A DNA stretch of 64,000 bases from Fundidesulfovibrio terrae (GCF_022808915.1 NZ_JAKZFS010000001.1:1318644-1382643); one strand, 5' to 3'. Numbered from the stretch's first letter, positions 8,269-18,988 are shown. Made by a program: numbers and translations. Notes: generated from the letters alone by a model not told the origin.

Positions 8269-11195
8269 ATCAACGGACATCCCCACGGTACTGGAGGGTG
8301 GCGCTGCCGGCGGTTACGCTGCTGGCTCTCGCCTTGCGCCTGTTCGGCGTCGACGGGCCGCCCCTCAAGCTGTGGGACGACTTCATCTCCCTGGCCATCG
8401 CCGACCAGTCGGGCCCGGGCGCGGTCATCAGGCAGCTGCTCGGGCAGCAGCAGCCCTTCGTCGATTTCCAGCCCCCCCTGTATCCGCTTCTGATCCACTT
8501 CGTCCTCAAGGTGGCCCGCACGGATTTGGCGGTCCGCCTTCCGGCTGTCCTGGCCGGGACGCTGGCGGTGCCGGCCATGTACCTCCTGGCGCGGCGGCTG
8601 TTCTCCCGGGAATCGGCCCTGTTCTCCTGCCTGGTGCTGGCCATGTCCTTGTACCAGATCGAATACTCCCAGCAGGTGCGCCCGTACGCCCTGTTCCTGA
8701 CCCTTTCGATCCTGTCCATGTGGCTTTTCCACCGGCTGGCGGCGCCGGACCGGGAGGGTTTGCCCTGGAAAGCCGATCTGGCCGGGTACGTGCTGGTGAG
8801 CCTGGCCATGTGCTTCACCACCTATCTGGGCCTGCTCAACGTCATGTGCCAGGGCGCGTGGCTGGTGGGGCGTCACCTGTCCTGCCGGAACAGGGCCGCC
8901 GCTCGGCCGGCGCTGGTGCGCGCACTGGGCGCGCTCGCCCTGTGCGGCGCGGGTTTTTTGCCGTGGCTTCTCGCCTCAGCGTCGGCCCGGTCGGTGCTCT
9001 CGGGGGGGACCGGCGTGGTGAGCCACGAGGTCGGTCGCCTGTTGTGGGACGCCAGCCGGGAGTTCTTCGCCTACTACAACGAGTATCTGTCCCTGCACGG
9101 GGGGGCCGTCCCTTTTCTCGCATTGATCGGCCTGGGGCTCCTGGCGGCGCTGGTCCGGCGCAGGGCGTCGCTTGCCTTCCTGGCTTGCTGGATGGTCCTG
9201 CCGCTTCTGGTCATGGTGCTTCGGGAAACGGACGCTCACCACGTCCGCGTACGCTACCTGACCGGGCTGTACGCCTCCCTGGCCGTGTTCGCCGGGGTGG
9301 GCGTCGAATACGCGGCCTCCCTTCTGGCCAGGCCGGGGCGTCGGACGTTCTTCGTCCTGGGGATCGTCATCCTCGCGGCCGCCAATCTGGTCAACTGGCC
9401 GGCGTATTCCTATTTCTACCGGCGTCCCAACGACGGCCTCAAGGACCTGGCCCTGGTGCTCGACGGCCTAGACGCACAGCCGGACGCCCTGGCCGTGGCT
9501 CCCGGAAATCCGCTCTGGAGCCCGGCCCTCACCAGCCGGGCCCTGTCCTGGTATCTGCCCGGGCGCTTCGGCTCCCTGGGCGACGGGGATAACTTCCCTT
9601 ACCGGCCTTACCGGCGGGTGGCGGTGTTGGTCCCTCCCGATGCCAAGCTGGACCCGGTGAAATACGGCTCCGCGCATTTGGTGAGGCGTTTCAGGGGAAT
9701 GGACATTTACGTCGCGGGTCTCGTCAACCGCTCCCCGGTGCCGCTGCTTCCCGACGAGGAGGGCGCGGCGAAATACCGGATAGGGATGTCCTCGCCGGAG
9801 GTCTTTTCCGATGTCGCCCGCGCCGCCAACGTCCGCCAGGAGGACGGCGGGCTGGTCGCCGCCGTGAAGGAGTCGCCCGGCGAGGTGACCTTCCGGTTCG
9901 TTCGTCCGGACGTGGGCCAGGGCGTCGGAAAGTCCGGGGGGGGCGGCGTCACGCTCACGGCGGCGTTTACGCCCTCGGTCAACGGGAAGTCCGACGCCTC
10001 CGTCACCGTGCAGGTCCGCGCGGGGCAGGGACCGTTCCGCGACGCCGGAGTGCTGTGGAGCACCGATGCGCCCCGCCCTGAGAACGGCGTCGGCAGCGGG
10101 TTCGGGCGGACGTTCGACCTGCCGCCCGAAGTATGCGGCTCCCGGGATTTCGAACTGCGCCTTGTCATCGACGACACGCGCGACTATGGGCGGATGGCCG
10201 TCACAAGCCTCTCCCTGGCGCTCCCTGGCGCTCCTGGCCGCTCCCGGGCGGATGACGAGGCCTGGCTTGCGCGGCAGATCGCTGACCTGTCCGGCAGGAT
10301 CGACGCGCGAAAGTGGCAGGATGATCTGCGCGTCCTTGGCGCGGGGATATTCACGGACGCCCCTTTGCAGGCCGGACCGGTCGAACCGGTGTATACGGCC
10401 AAGGGCGGCGGTGACGAAATCCTCGCCCGGTATTTCGATCCCGGCCTGGTCCGGCCCGGTTTCGCACTCGATCAGGGCAGGACGATGGAAATCGCCTGCG
10501 TCCCGCCGGGACTTCAGGGCCTGCGCGTGACCGCCCCGCGCGTGGACGGCCTGCTCCTTGGCGATCGCCGCGCCGTTCTTGGCGTGTCGCTGCCGCCCCA
10601 GGCGTCGGTAGTGCTCGAAGCCTCCGGCTCCGCCCGGCTGGCGCATTCGCCTCTCTACGATGAGTCGTTCGCCTTGAACGGCAACGCCGCGCAGTCCACA
10701 ACCCTGCTCAAGAAGACCGGCGAGCCCTGCCTGAGCTGCCGGGACGCCGCGCCCTGCTCCATCGAGTACACCTATGCCTCAGCCCTGCCCATGGAGGGCA
10801 TGCGGCTGGAATTCTACCCCCGCGTCTCCGCCAACTGGCGGTTCTCCAACTGGGTGAAGGCGTGGTATTCCCTGGACGGAGGACCTTTCCTACCGGTGAG
10901 TTCCTTTGGCGGCAGCGCCTCGGGAAGCTGGGAGGGCCTGGGTGTCCCCAGGGTGGCCGCCACCGGTTTCCCCAAGGCGGCGCACACGCTCACGCTTCGA
11001 TTCGAGCTTTCTGGCGACGGCGCGCAACTGTGGTCCTCGCCCGATTATCCCATGCGCCTGGACGTCTTCTGCGGCGCGTCCCCTCCGCTCCCGCCGTCCT
11101 GCCCGGTGCGTCTCTCGCCGGAGTCTCCTGTCGGGTCCGCGGTGGCCTACGGCCGCGCTCCGGTGCTGCGCCCGGACTTGCTGCGGCGCTTCTGA
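8265..11195 (+). CDS. GT39/ArnT-like membrane glycosyltransferase with long extracytoplasmic C-terminus
   Basis: A 976-residue GT-C-fold protein. Residues 1 to about 375 contain many membrane spans and a first-loop acidic region (around LKLWDDFISLAIADQ, then DFQPPLYPLL), as in polyprenyl-phosphate-sugar transferases of the PMT/ArnT group; these move a sugar from a lipid-phosphate donor to an acceptor on the periplasmic face. The remaining 600 or so residues are soluble, glycine- and proline-rich and beta-like, with a CLSCRDAAPC cysteine cluster, and presumably face the periplasm. Family members usually have a far shorter C-terminus. The start ATG overlaps the previous stop. Acceptor and sugar are unknown. 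Confidence 0.8.
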   Translation: MNQRTSPRYWRVALPAVTLLALALRLFGVDGPPLKLWDDFISLAIADQSGPGAVIRQLLGQQQPFVDFQPPLYPLLIHFVLKVARTDLAVRLPAVLAGTLAVPAMYLLARRLFSRESALFSCLVLAMSLYQIEYSQQVRPYALFLTLSILSMWLFHRLAAPDREGLPWKADLAGYVLVSLAMCFTTYLGLLNVMCQGAWLVGRHLSCRNRAAARPALVRALGALALCGAGFLPWLLASASARSVLSGGTGVVSHEVGRLLWDASREFFAYYNEYLSLHGGAVPFLALIGLGLLAALVRRRASLAFLACWMVLPLLVMVLRETDAHHVRVRYLTGLYASLAVFAGVGVEYAASLLARPGRRTFFVLGIVILAAANLVNWPAYSYFYRRPNDGLKDLALVLDGLDAQPDALAVAPGNPLWSPALTSRALSWYLPGRFGSLGDGDNFPYRPYRRVAVLVPPDAKLDPVKYGSAHLVRRFRGMDIYVAGLVNRSPVPLLPDEEGAAKYRIGMSSPEVFSDVARAANVRQEDGGLVAAVKESPGEVTFRFVRPDVGQGVGKSGGGGVTLTAAFTPSVNGKSDASVTVQVRAGQGPFRDAGVLWSTDAPRPENGVGSGFGRTFDLPPEVCGSRDFELRLVIDDTRDYGRMAVTSLSLALPGAPGRSRADDEAWLARQIADLSGRIDARKWQDDLRVLGAGIFTDAPLQAGPVEPVYTAKGGGDEILARYFDPGLVRPGFALDQGRTMEIACVPPGLQGLRVTAPRVDGLLLGDRRAVLGVSLPPQASVVLEASGSARLAHSPLYDESFALNGNAAQSTTLLKKTGEPCLSCRDAAPCSIEYTYASALPMEGMRLEFYPRVSANWRFSNWVKAWYSLDGGPFLPVSSFGGSASGSWEGLGVPRVAATGFPKAAHTLTLRFELSGDGAQLWSSPDYPMRLDVFCGASPPLPPSCPVRLSPESPVGSAVAYGRAPVLRPDLLRRF

Positions 11196-11202
11196 CCGCG
11201 GT

Positions 11203-11231
11203 TTGACATTCGCCCCTCCAGCCAATAGACA
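11203..11231 (+). promoter_or_regulatory. Candidate sigma-70 promoter for ettA
   Basis: A consensus -35 TTGACA (11203-11208) with a weak -10 TAGACA (11226-11231) at 17-bp spacing, 45 bp before the ettA ATG. Confidence 0.4.
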
Positions 11232-11275
11232 CCTCGGGCATTGAACCAAACCAGTCCGTCCCGCGAAAGGTGCAT

Positions 11276-12961
11276 ATGAGCAACGAGCCCAACAAGATTA
11301 TCTATTCCATGATCAAGGTTTCGAAGTTCCACGACAAGAAACCCATCCTGCAGAACATTTCCCTGTCCTACTTCTACGGGGCCAAGATCGGCGTCCTGGG
11401 CATGAACGGCTCGGGCAAGTCCACGCTCCTCAAGATCCTGGCTGGCGTCGACAAGGACTTCCAGGGCGAGACCGTGCTCGCGCCCGGCTACACCATCGGC
11501 TACCTGGAGCAGGAGCCGATGCTCGACGAAACCAAGACCGTCCGCGAGATCGTGGAGGAGGGCGTGGCCGAGACCATGGCCCTGGTCCGCGAGTTCGAGG
11601 AGATCAACGCCAAGTTCGCCGAGCCCATGGACGACGACGAGATGAACGCCCTCATCGAGCGCCAGGGCCAGGTGCAGGAGAAGCTCGACGCAGCGGGCGC
11701 CTGGGACATCGACTCCCGCCTGGACATGGCCATGGACGCCCTGCGCTGCCCCCCGCCCGACACCCTGGTGAAGGTCATCTCCGGCGGCGAGAAGCGCCGC
11801 GTGGCCCTGTGCCGCCTGCTGCTCAAGCAGCCCGACATCCTGCTTCTGGACGAGCCCACCAACCACCTGGACGCCGAGACCGTGGCCTGGCTCGAACACC
11901 ACCTGCACACCTACCCCGGCACCATCATCGCCGTGACCCACGACCGCTACTTCTTGGACAACGTGGCCGGATGGATTCTGGAGCTGGATCGCGGCCGGGG
12001 CATCCCCTGGAAGGGCAACTACTCCTCCTGGCTCGAACAGAAGCAGGACCGCCTGAAGAATGAAGAGAAGGCCGAGGACGAACGCCGCAAGACCCTGGAG
12101 CGCGAGCTCGAATGGATCAGGATGAATCCCAAGGGCCGCCACGCCAAGAGCAAGGCCCGCGTCAGCGCCTACGAGGCACTGGCCTCCCAGGACGCCGACA
12201 AGGTGGCCAAGGACCTGGAAATCTTCATCCCCGCAGGCCCGCGCCTGGGCAACAAGGTCATCGAGGCCGAGCACGTGTGCAAGGCCTTCGGCGACAACAT
12301 GCTGGTGGACGACCTCAACTTCATGATCCCCCCGGGAGCCATCGTCGGCATCATCGGCCCCAACGGCGCGGGCAAGTCCACCCTGTTCCGCATGATCACC
12401 GGCGTGGAAAAGCCCGACTGCGGCAGCCTCAAACTCGGCGACACCGTGGTGCTGGCCCACGTGGACCAATCCCGCGAGGCCCTGAAGGACGACATGACCG
12501 TTTTCGACGCCATCAGCGAAGGCCAGGACGCTATTCTCCTGGGCAGGCGCGAGGTGAACGCGCGCGCCTACGTGGCCCGCTTCGGCATGACCGGTCCCGA
12601 CCAGCAGAAAAAGGTCAGCCTGCTCTCCGGCGGCGAAAGGAACCGCGTGTTCCTGGCCCGCATGCTCAAAAGCGGCGCCAACGTCATCCTTCTGGACGAA
12701 CCCACCAACGACCTGGACGTGAACACCATGCGCGCCCTGGAAGACGCGCTGGTCAACTTCGCGGGCTGCGCCCTGGTCATCAGCCACGACCGCTGGTTCC
12801 TGGACCGCGTGGCCACCCACATCCTGGCCTTCGAGGGCGACTCCAAGGCCGTGTGGTTCGACGGCAACTACTCGGAATACGAGGCCGACCGGAAGGCCAG
12901 GCTCGGCCACGAGGCCGACCAGCCCCATAGGATCAAGTACCGGAAGTTCTCGCGGGCTTAA
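11276..12961 (+). CDS. ettA: Energy-dependent translational throttle protein EttA (ABC-F)
   Basis: A 561-residue ABC-F ATPase with two nucleotide-binding domains and no membrane spans. Walker A motifs are GMNGSGKST (42-50) and GPNGAGKST (361-369); both signature motifs (SGGEKRR and SGGERNR) and both DEPTN Walker B regions are present. It aligns along its length with E. coli EttA, including the arm region and the EGNYSSWLEQK-like stretch after the first domain. EttA binds the ribosomal E site and gates the first peptide bond by ATP/ADP ratio. The ATG at 11276 is preferred to an in-frame GTG six bases earlier, because AAAGG at 11266-11270 is well spaced. A hairpin terminator follows. Confidence 0.95.
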   Translation: MSNEPNKIIYSMIKVSKFHDKKPILQNISLSYFYGAKIGVLGMNGSGKSTLLKILAGVDKDFQGETVLAPGYTIGYLEQEPMLDETKTVREIVEEGVAETMALVREFEEINAKFAEPMDDDEMNALIERQGQVQEKLDAAGAWDIDSRLDMAMDALRCPPPDTLVKVISGGEKRRVALCRLLLKQPDILLLDEPTNHLDAETVAWLEHHLHTYPGTIIAVTHDRYFLDNVAGWILELDRGRGIPWKGNYSSWLEQKQDRLKNEEKAEDERRKTLERELEWIRMNPKGRHAKSKARVSAYEALASQDADKVAKDLEIFIPAGPRLGNKVIEAEHVCKAFGDNMLVDDLNFMIPPGAIVGIIGPNGAGKSTLFRMITGVEKPDCGSLKLGDTVVLAHVDQSREALKDDMTVFDAISEGQDAILLGRREVNARAYVARFGMTGPDQQKKVSLLSGGERNRVFLARMLKSGANVILLDEPTNDLDVNTMRALEDALVNFAGCALVISHDRWFLDRVATHILAFEGDSKAVWFDGNYSEYEADRKARLGHEADQPHRIKYRKFSRA

Positions 12962-12974
12962 GATCGCGACAATG

Positions 12975-13008
12975 AGGGCCTGGAGCACGCTCCGGGCCCT
13001 TCTTCTTT
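12975..13008 (+). terminator. Rho-independent terminator after ettA
   Basis: Stem AGGGCCTGGAGC / GCTCCGGGCCCT (one G-T pair) with a very short loop, followed by TCTTCTTT, directly after the ettA stop. Confidence 0.75.
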
Positions 13009-13023
13009 CAAGGGGGGGATGCC

Positions 13024-13719
13024 GTGTCAGAAGACAAAGCCGTCCTGGCCGCCTCGGTGTTGGAGTCCATCCGCCTCATAGCCTCCCATTACGGCCTGTG
13101 GCTGGCCACGGCCGTCGACCGTCTGGGGCTCGAGAAGGCCCTGGTGGCTGAGGGAAGGGCGGGGGACCTGGCCACCTCCCTGGCGCTCAAGCGCCTGGGG
13201 CAGGATGGAAATCCCTTCGAGAAGATGTCCGGCGAGGAGCTGGAAAACCTCCTGGACGCGCTCGGCAAGCTCTGGCTGGCCATGGACGGCGTCTGGTTCC
13301 AGGCAGTGGAGGCCCAACAGGGCATGGACGGGGCCAAGGCCGTCAACGACGCCTGCTGGACCCGCTTCGCCCCTCTGGAAGCCAGGCGCATCAAGGCCGT
13401 GCTCGGCCTGCCGGAGGAGGGCGGGCTCGACGCCTTGGAGGCGGCCTTCAGGCACCGTTTTTCGAGCCGCATCAACGAGGTTGCAATCGACAGGGACGCA
13501 GAATCCCTGACGCTTCGCTACGTGAACTGCCGGGTGCAGTCCGCCCGCCGCCGCAAAGGGCTTGCGGACTATCCCTGCAAGTCCGCCGGGGTGGCCGAGT
13601 TCGAAGGGTTCGCCCGGGGCGTGGACCCGCGCATCGACACCGCCTGTCTGGCCTGCCCGCCAGGTCCCCTGGGCGAGGGCGAGTTTTGCTCCTGGCGTTT
13701 CACCCTCAAGGCGGGTTAG
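13024..13719 (+). CDS. Conserved hypothetical protein, DUF6125-like
   Basis: A 231-residue soluble protein starting at GTG with a G-rich ribosome site just upstream. The N-terminal half is helical; the C-terminal half holds spaced cysteines (contexts YVNCRVQ, YPCKSAG, TACLACPPG, EFCSW), which suggests a metal- or cluster-binding or disulfide-bearing fold. It resembles the family annotated as DUF6125 or 'cytosolic protein' in deltaproteobacteria and clostridia; no function is established. It is separated from ettA by a terminator and followed after 30 bp by a sigma-54 activator gene. Confidence 0.65.
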   Translation: MSEDKAVLAASVLESIRLIASHYGLWLATAVDRLGLEKALVAEGRAGDLATSLALKRLGQDGNPFEKMSGEELENLLDALGKLWLAMDGVWFQAVEAQQGMDGAKAVNDACWTRFAPLEARRIKAVLGLPEEGGLDALEAAFRHRFSSRINEVAIDRDAESLTLRYVNCRVQSARRRKGLADYPCKSAGVAEFEGFARGVDPRIDTACLACPPGPLGEGEFCSWRFTLKAG

Positions 13720-13749
13720 GGGAAGCCGAACATCCAGCCGGAGCCGTGC

Positions 13750-15261
<1,512 letters not shown>

Positions 15262-15365
15262 GGCCGGTGGGGAGAATGCCCGCCCTGTGCTTCGTCACAG
15301 GTAACCGCCCTTGGGATGCGTGGCCTCAACCCGCCACAACCACGCAGGAAGTTTTTTTACAAAAA

Positions 15366-15387
15366 TTGTTCTTTTTCTTGAAAACAT
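15366..15387 (+). promoter_or_regulatory. Weak promoter-like AT-rich stretch before small ORFs
   Basis: The 258 bp between the activator and the first small ORF contain one sharply AT-rich tract. TTGTTC (15366-15371) and GATAAG (15382-15387) lie within it, 10 bp apart, with further -10-like overlaps nearby; the spacing is poor for a standard sigma-70 site, so this is only a suggestion. Confidence 0.2.
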
Positions 15388-15519
15388 GATAAGAATGATG
15401 CGCTCCCGCCTGTTTTCCCTGTTCCGAGGCAAATGGTTGTAACCGCTGGAACGCGTGCCCGGACTCCATGGCATGGGCGGGCTTTCCCGGCTCGGACCAA
15501 GGAACATCAGAGCCCGAAC

Positions 15520-15654
15520 ATGCTCAGCCCTGTCCGTACATTCGCCTGCCTGGGCGCCATGGCCGTCCTCGCCGCCTTGGCCCTGGGAAGCCTGTCCACC
15601 GGGTCCAATGGAAAAACCAGGAGCTGGGAAAAGAAGAAGACCGACACGCAGTGA
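15520..15654 (+). CDS. Small putative membrane or exported protein (44 aa)
   Basis: An ATG at 15520 encodes 44 residues with one hydrophobic helix (about residues 8-25, alanine/leucine-rich) and a charged, lysine-rich tail. Its nearest ribosome-site-like sequence (AAGGA, 15499-15503) is too far upstream, so expression is uncertain. It precedes a second tiny membrane ORF. I do not recognise a family. Confidence 0.35.
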   Translation: MLSPVRTFACLGAMAVLAALALGSLSTGSNGKTRSWEKKKTDTQ

Positions 15655-15699
15655 TGTCGTCCCGGCCTCGTTCGGCAATGCCGGGGGAAGGAGATTCCC

Positions 15700-15813
15700 A
15701 TGGAAGGAACGCTCGATAAAATCTGCGCCGTGTTCGCCGTGGCCGTCTGCTGGGGCCTGTTGGCCTTTTTGCGGGCCTCGGACGTCTTGGCCGGGCGGCG
15801 TCAGGCTGCGTAG
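15700..15813 (+). CDS. Small putative single-span membrane protein (37 aa)
   Basis: A 37-residue ORF with an excellent AAGGAG ribosome site at 15688-15693, six bases before the ATG. The peptide is mainly one hydrophobic helix (about residues 6-24, with two cysteines) and a short basic tail, a layout typical of small regulatory or accessory membrane proteins. It lies 45 bp after the 44-aa ORF and converges on the thioredoxin-reductase fusion gene. No family recognised. Confidence 0.45.
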   Translation: MEGTLDKICAVFAVAVCWGLLAFLRASDVLAGRRQAA

Positions 15814-15903
15814 GATCGCCTGGGCCGGGTGGCGCACCGATTTCCGTGGGCGGGCTTCGGGAACACTCCCCGAGGCCGCCGCGTGCGCGCCACGCCGGCC
15901 GCG

Positions 15904-17571
15904 TCAGGAGTGCTCGCTGGCTGCAAGATCCTCGAAGATGCTCAGCGCCGCCGTGCCGCCCTGGCCCACGGCGGTGATGATCTGGCGCACGCCGCCGGTC
16001 ACGTCCCCGGCCGCGTAGACGCGGGGCACATTGGTGCGCATGCGGCTATCCACCACGATGTTGCCCTCTTCGGTCAGGCGGCAGCCCAGGCGTGCGGCCG
16101 GTTCTGAGTTGGGCGTCTCGCCGATGGCCACGAACACCCCGTCCGTTTTCACCTTCTTGGTCCCGCCTGTCACTGTGTCGCGCAGGGCCACGGCGTTGAC
16201 CTTCACGTCGCCCAGGATGGCTTCCACGACACTGTTCATGTAGGTGGGAATCTTTTCGCGGCCAACGGTGTCCGACAGGTAGCGCTCGGCCCTGAACTCG
16301 CCCCGCCGGTGCACGATGGAGACGTCCACTCCCAGGTTCTTGAGGTAGAGGGCGTCGGTCAGCGCCGTGTTGCCCCCGCCCACCACCAGCACCGTGCGGC
16401 CCTTGTAGAGGTAGCCGTCGCAGGTGGCGCAGTAGTTCACCCCGTGCCCGAAGTATTCGGCCTCGCCCGGCGCATCAAGCTTCTTCCAGGTGGCCCCGGT
16501 GGTGATGAGAAGGGCCTTGGCCTTGACCGCGAGGGAGGCGGTCCGGGCCTCGATCGCGTCCTTCGTGGCGCTTAGGCTCACGGGCTCCTCCTGGATGATC
16601 TCGCAGTACTGCCTGGCCTGGGCGGCCATGACCTCCATGAGGGTGATGCCCGGGATGTTGGCGAAGCCGGGATAGTTCTCAACCACGGGTGTCAGGGCCA
16701 CCTGGCCGCCGATGGTGGCCTTCTCCAGGATGATGGTCTTGAGTCCCGCCCGGCCCGCGTAGATGCCCGCCGTGAGCCCGGCCGGGCCGGCGCCGAGGAT
16801 CAGGCAGTCGACCTCCACGGTCTCGCCGGGCTTGTGGCGGGGCGCTTCCAGCATGGCCTGCATGTCTTTGAGCAGCACCAGTTCGCCCACGAAGCGCAGC
16901 TCGGGCTCGAGCCCCAGGATGTTCAACTTTTCGTTGAAGTTGGTCTGGGGAACGCTGCCCACGCCGTAGCGGTCGGCCAGCTCGTGCATCTGGCCGATCT
17001 CCACGCACCAGGCGCGCACCTTGTCCGGGCGCTCCACGGCGGCGCGGAAGGCGTTGACCGCCTGGGCCGGGCAGTAGGGGCAGGTAGGGCTGACGAAAAC
17101 CTTGACCTCGCGTTCCTCCTCAAGCGTCTCCAGTACGGATTTCGACTCGTCGGACAGCCCCGAGGCGCGCTTGGAGGTGAGGAGCAGGGCCTCCAGGAAG
17201 GAACGTCCCTCTTCGCCCATGGGCGCGCCCACGAACCGGATGTGGTAGCGCTCAGGCTCCACGAGTACGGTGGGGGAGTACGTGACCTTGTGGCTGCGCG
17301 ACGCGTCGTCGCCCACGGTGTGGCGGTGGACCTTGATGCGGGGCTCGAGGAAGGCCAGGTCGTCCACGAAGCGCGACAGGAACTCGTTGAAGAGATCGTT
17401 GGTCCCCTTCAGGGTGAAGAGGTGCAGGTTGACGGGATGCACAAGCTCCTTGAAGAGCTCGCGCAGCTGTTCCCGGCTTTTTTCGGGCAGATACCACTGG
17501 TGTTCCTTGGCTTTTTCGGACATGCCGGGTGCCTTCGCGTCCTTTGCAAAAAGGTTCCTGAAGAAGTTCAT
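15904..17571 (-). CDS. Thioredoxin reductase fused to glutaredoxin-like (PDO) domains, AhpF-like
   Basis: A 555-residue fusion. Residues about 30-245 form two thioredoxin-like folds as in AhpF or archaeal protein disulfide oxidoreductase; only the second keeps a CxxC (Cys164-Pro-Tyr-Cys167). Residues about 250-555 are an NAD(P)H/FAD thioredoxin-reductase module with GAGPAG (260-265), the redox pair Cys381/Cys384 (CATCDG) and a second nucleotide motif (VVGGGNTA). It should pass electrons from NAD(P)H through FAD and internal disulfides to a peroxiredoxin or protein substrate. No ahpC lies nearby. An alternative start (Met17, at 17523) has AAGG at a fair distance. Divergent from metY. Confidence 0.9.
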   Translation of the reverse strand: MNFFRNLFAKDAKAPGMSEKAKEHQWYLPEKSREQLRELFKELVHPVNLHLFTLKGTNDLFNEFLSRFVDDLAFLEPRIKVHRHTVGDDASRSHKVTYSPTVLVEPERYHIRFVGAPMGEEGRSFLEALLLTSKRASGLSDESKSVLETLEEEREVKVFVSPTCPYCPAQAVNAFRAAVERPDKVRAWCVEIGQMHELADRYGVGSVPQTNFNEKLNILGLEPELRFVGELVLLKDMQAMLEAPRHKPGETVEVDCLILGAGPAGLTAGIYAGRAGLKTIILEKATIGGQVALTPVVENYPGFANIPGITLMEVMAAQARQYCEIIQEEPVSLSATKDAIEARTASLAVKAKALLITTGATWKKLDAPGEAEYFGHGVNYCATCDGYLYKGRTVLVVGGGNTALTDALYLKNLGVDVSIVHRRGEFRAERYLSDTVGREKIPTYMNSVVEAILGDVKVNAVALRDTVTGGTKKVKTDGVFVAIGETPNSEPAARLGCRLTEEGNIVVDSRMRTNVPRVYAAGDVTGGVRQIITAVGQGGTAALSIFEDLAASEHS

Positions 17572-17674
17572 GAGTGTTTCCAGCTTACACTTTTCAGGGG
17601 CGTTTTCTCAACTCCCTTTTCTTTTCGCCCGCGCGCGGGTAGAGAATCGAGGACCCTAAGCCAAGGAGCCCATC

Positions 17675-18988
17675 ATGACCGCCAAGAAGCAAGGCATCGA
17701 AACCCTGGCCCTGCATGCCGGCCAGACCCCGGACAGCCAGACCGGTTCCCGGGCCGTGCCCATCTACCAGACCACGTCCTACGCCTTCCGTGATACCGAG
17801 CACGCCGCCAACCTCTTCGCCTTGAAGGAGTTCGGCTACATCTACTCGCGGATCATGAACCCCACCAACGACGTCCTGGAGAACCGCCTGGCGGCCATGC
17901 ACGGCGGCTCGGCCGGCCTGGTCACGGCGTCCGGCATGGCGGCCATCTTCTACGCCGTGGCGGCCATCACCCAGGCCGGGCAGAATATCGTTTCAGGCTC
18001 CAACCTCTACGGCGGAACAGTGACTCTGTTCGCCCACACGCTCAAGCGCTTCGGCATTGAGGTGCGCTTCGTGGACTCGTCCGATCCGGCCAACTTCGCC
18101 AAGGCCATCGACGAGAACACCCGTCTGCTGTTCACCGAGTCCATCGGCAACCCGCGCTGCAATGTGGACGACATGGAGGGGATCGCCAAGGTTGCCCACG
18201 ACCACGGCCTGCCGCTCATCGTGGACAACACCGTGTCCCCGCCGCCCATCCTGAACCCCTTCGACATGGGGGCGGACATCTGCGTGTATTCGCTCACCAA
18301 GATCACCGGGGGGCACGGCACCTCCATCGGCGGAGCCATCGTGGAAAAGGGCACCTTCGACTGGGGGGCGCAGGGCAGGTATCCCGAGATCACCGAGCCC
18401 GACCCCACCTACCACGGGGTGAACTTCTACAAGAGCTTTTGCGGCCTGGAGGGCGACCAGCTCAAATGCATGGCCTACCTGCTCAAGGTGCGCTGCGGAC
18501 TTCTGCGCGACACCGGCGCGTGTCTGGCTCCGCTCAACTCCTTCCTCATCCTGCAGGGCGTGGAAACCCTGCCGCTTCGGGCAAGAGCCCACTGCGACAA
18601 CGCCATGAAGGTGGCCTCGTACCTGAGCACGCACCCGGCGGTCACGTTCGTGAACTACGCCGCGCTTCCCGGCCACAAGGACTTTGATCGGGCCAAGCGC
18701 TACTTCCCCCTGGGCCCGGGCGCGGTGTTCGGCTTCGGGGTCAAGGGCGGGCTCGAGGCGGGCAGGAAGTTCATCGACGCGGTGAAGCTCTGCTCGCACC
18801 TGGCCAACATCCTGGACGCCAAGACCCTGGTGATCCACCCGGCCTCCACCACCCACTCCCAGCTGACCCCGCAGGAGCAAATGGACGCCGGGGTCACGCC
18901 CGACCTGGTACGCATCTCCGTGGGCCTGGAGACTGCCGAGGACATCATCGCGGACCTGGACCAGGCCCTCGCCGCGAGCCAGGCGTGA
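17675..18988 (+). CDS. metY: O-acetylhomoserine aminocarboxypropyltransferase (sulfhydrylase)
   Basis: A 437-residue PLP enzyme of the Cys/Met-metabolism family. Lys209 in SLTKITGGHGTS is the Schiff-base lysine, and the N-terminal ETLALHAGQ and GYIYSRIMNPT motifs are typical of O-acetylhomoserine sulfhydrylases. It makes homocysteine directly from sulfide and O-acetylhomoserine. The length and the GGHGTSIGG motif favour MetY over cystathionine gamma-synthase or methionine gamma-lyase, though related specificities cannot be excluded. Its TGA overlaps the GTG start of ksgA. No SAM riboswitch or S-box-like structure is visible in the short leader. Confidence 0.88.
   Translation: MTAKKQGIETLALHAGQTPDSQTGSRAVPIYQTTSYAFRDTEHAANLFALKEFGYIYSRIMNPTNDVLENRLAAMHGGSAGLVTASGMAAIFYAVAAITQAGQNIVSGSNLYGGTVTLFAHTLKRFGIEVRFVDSSDPANFAKAIDENTRLLFTESIGNPRCNVDDMEGIAKVAHDHGLPLIVDNTVSPPPILNPFDMGADICVYSLTKITGGHGTSIGGAIVEKGTFDWGAQGRYPEITEPDPTYHGVNFYKSFCGLEGDQLKCMAYLLKVRCGLLRDTGACLAPLNSFLILQGVETLPLRARAHCDNAMKVASYLSTHPAVTFVNYAALPGHKDFDRAKRYFPLGPGAVFGFGVKGGLEAGRKFIDAVKLCSHLANILDAKTLVIHPASTTHSQLTPQEQMDAGVTPDLVRISVGLETAEDIIADLDQALAASQA

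Noticed and set aside
10205-10240. Short tandem repeat (CTCCCTGGCG-type) inside the glycosyltransferase gene
   Set aside because: Only two imperfect units, within codons for a Leu/Ala/Pro/Gly stretch; likely codon-bias effect.
17572-17674. SAM riboswitch before metY
   Set aside because: The leader is only about 100 bp and shows no kink-turn or S-box-like helices.
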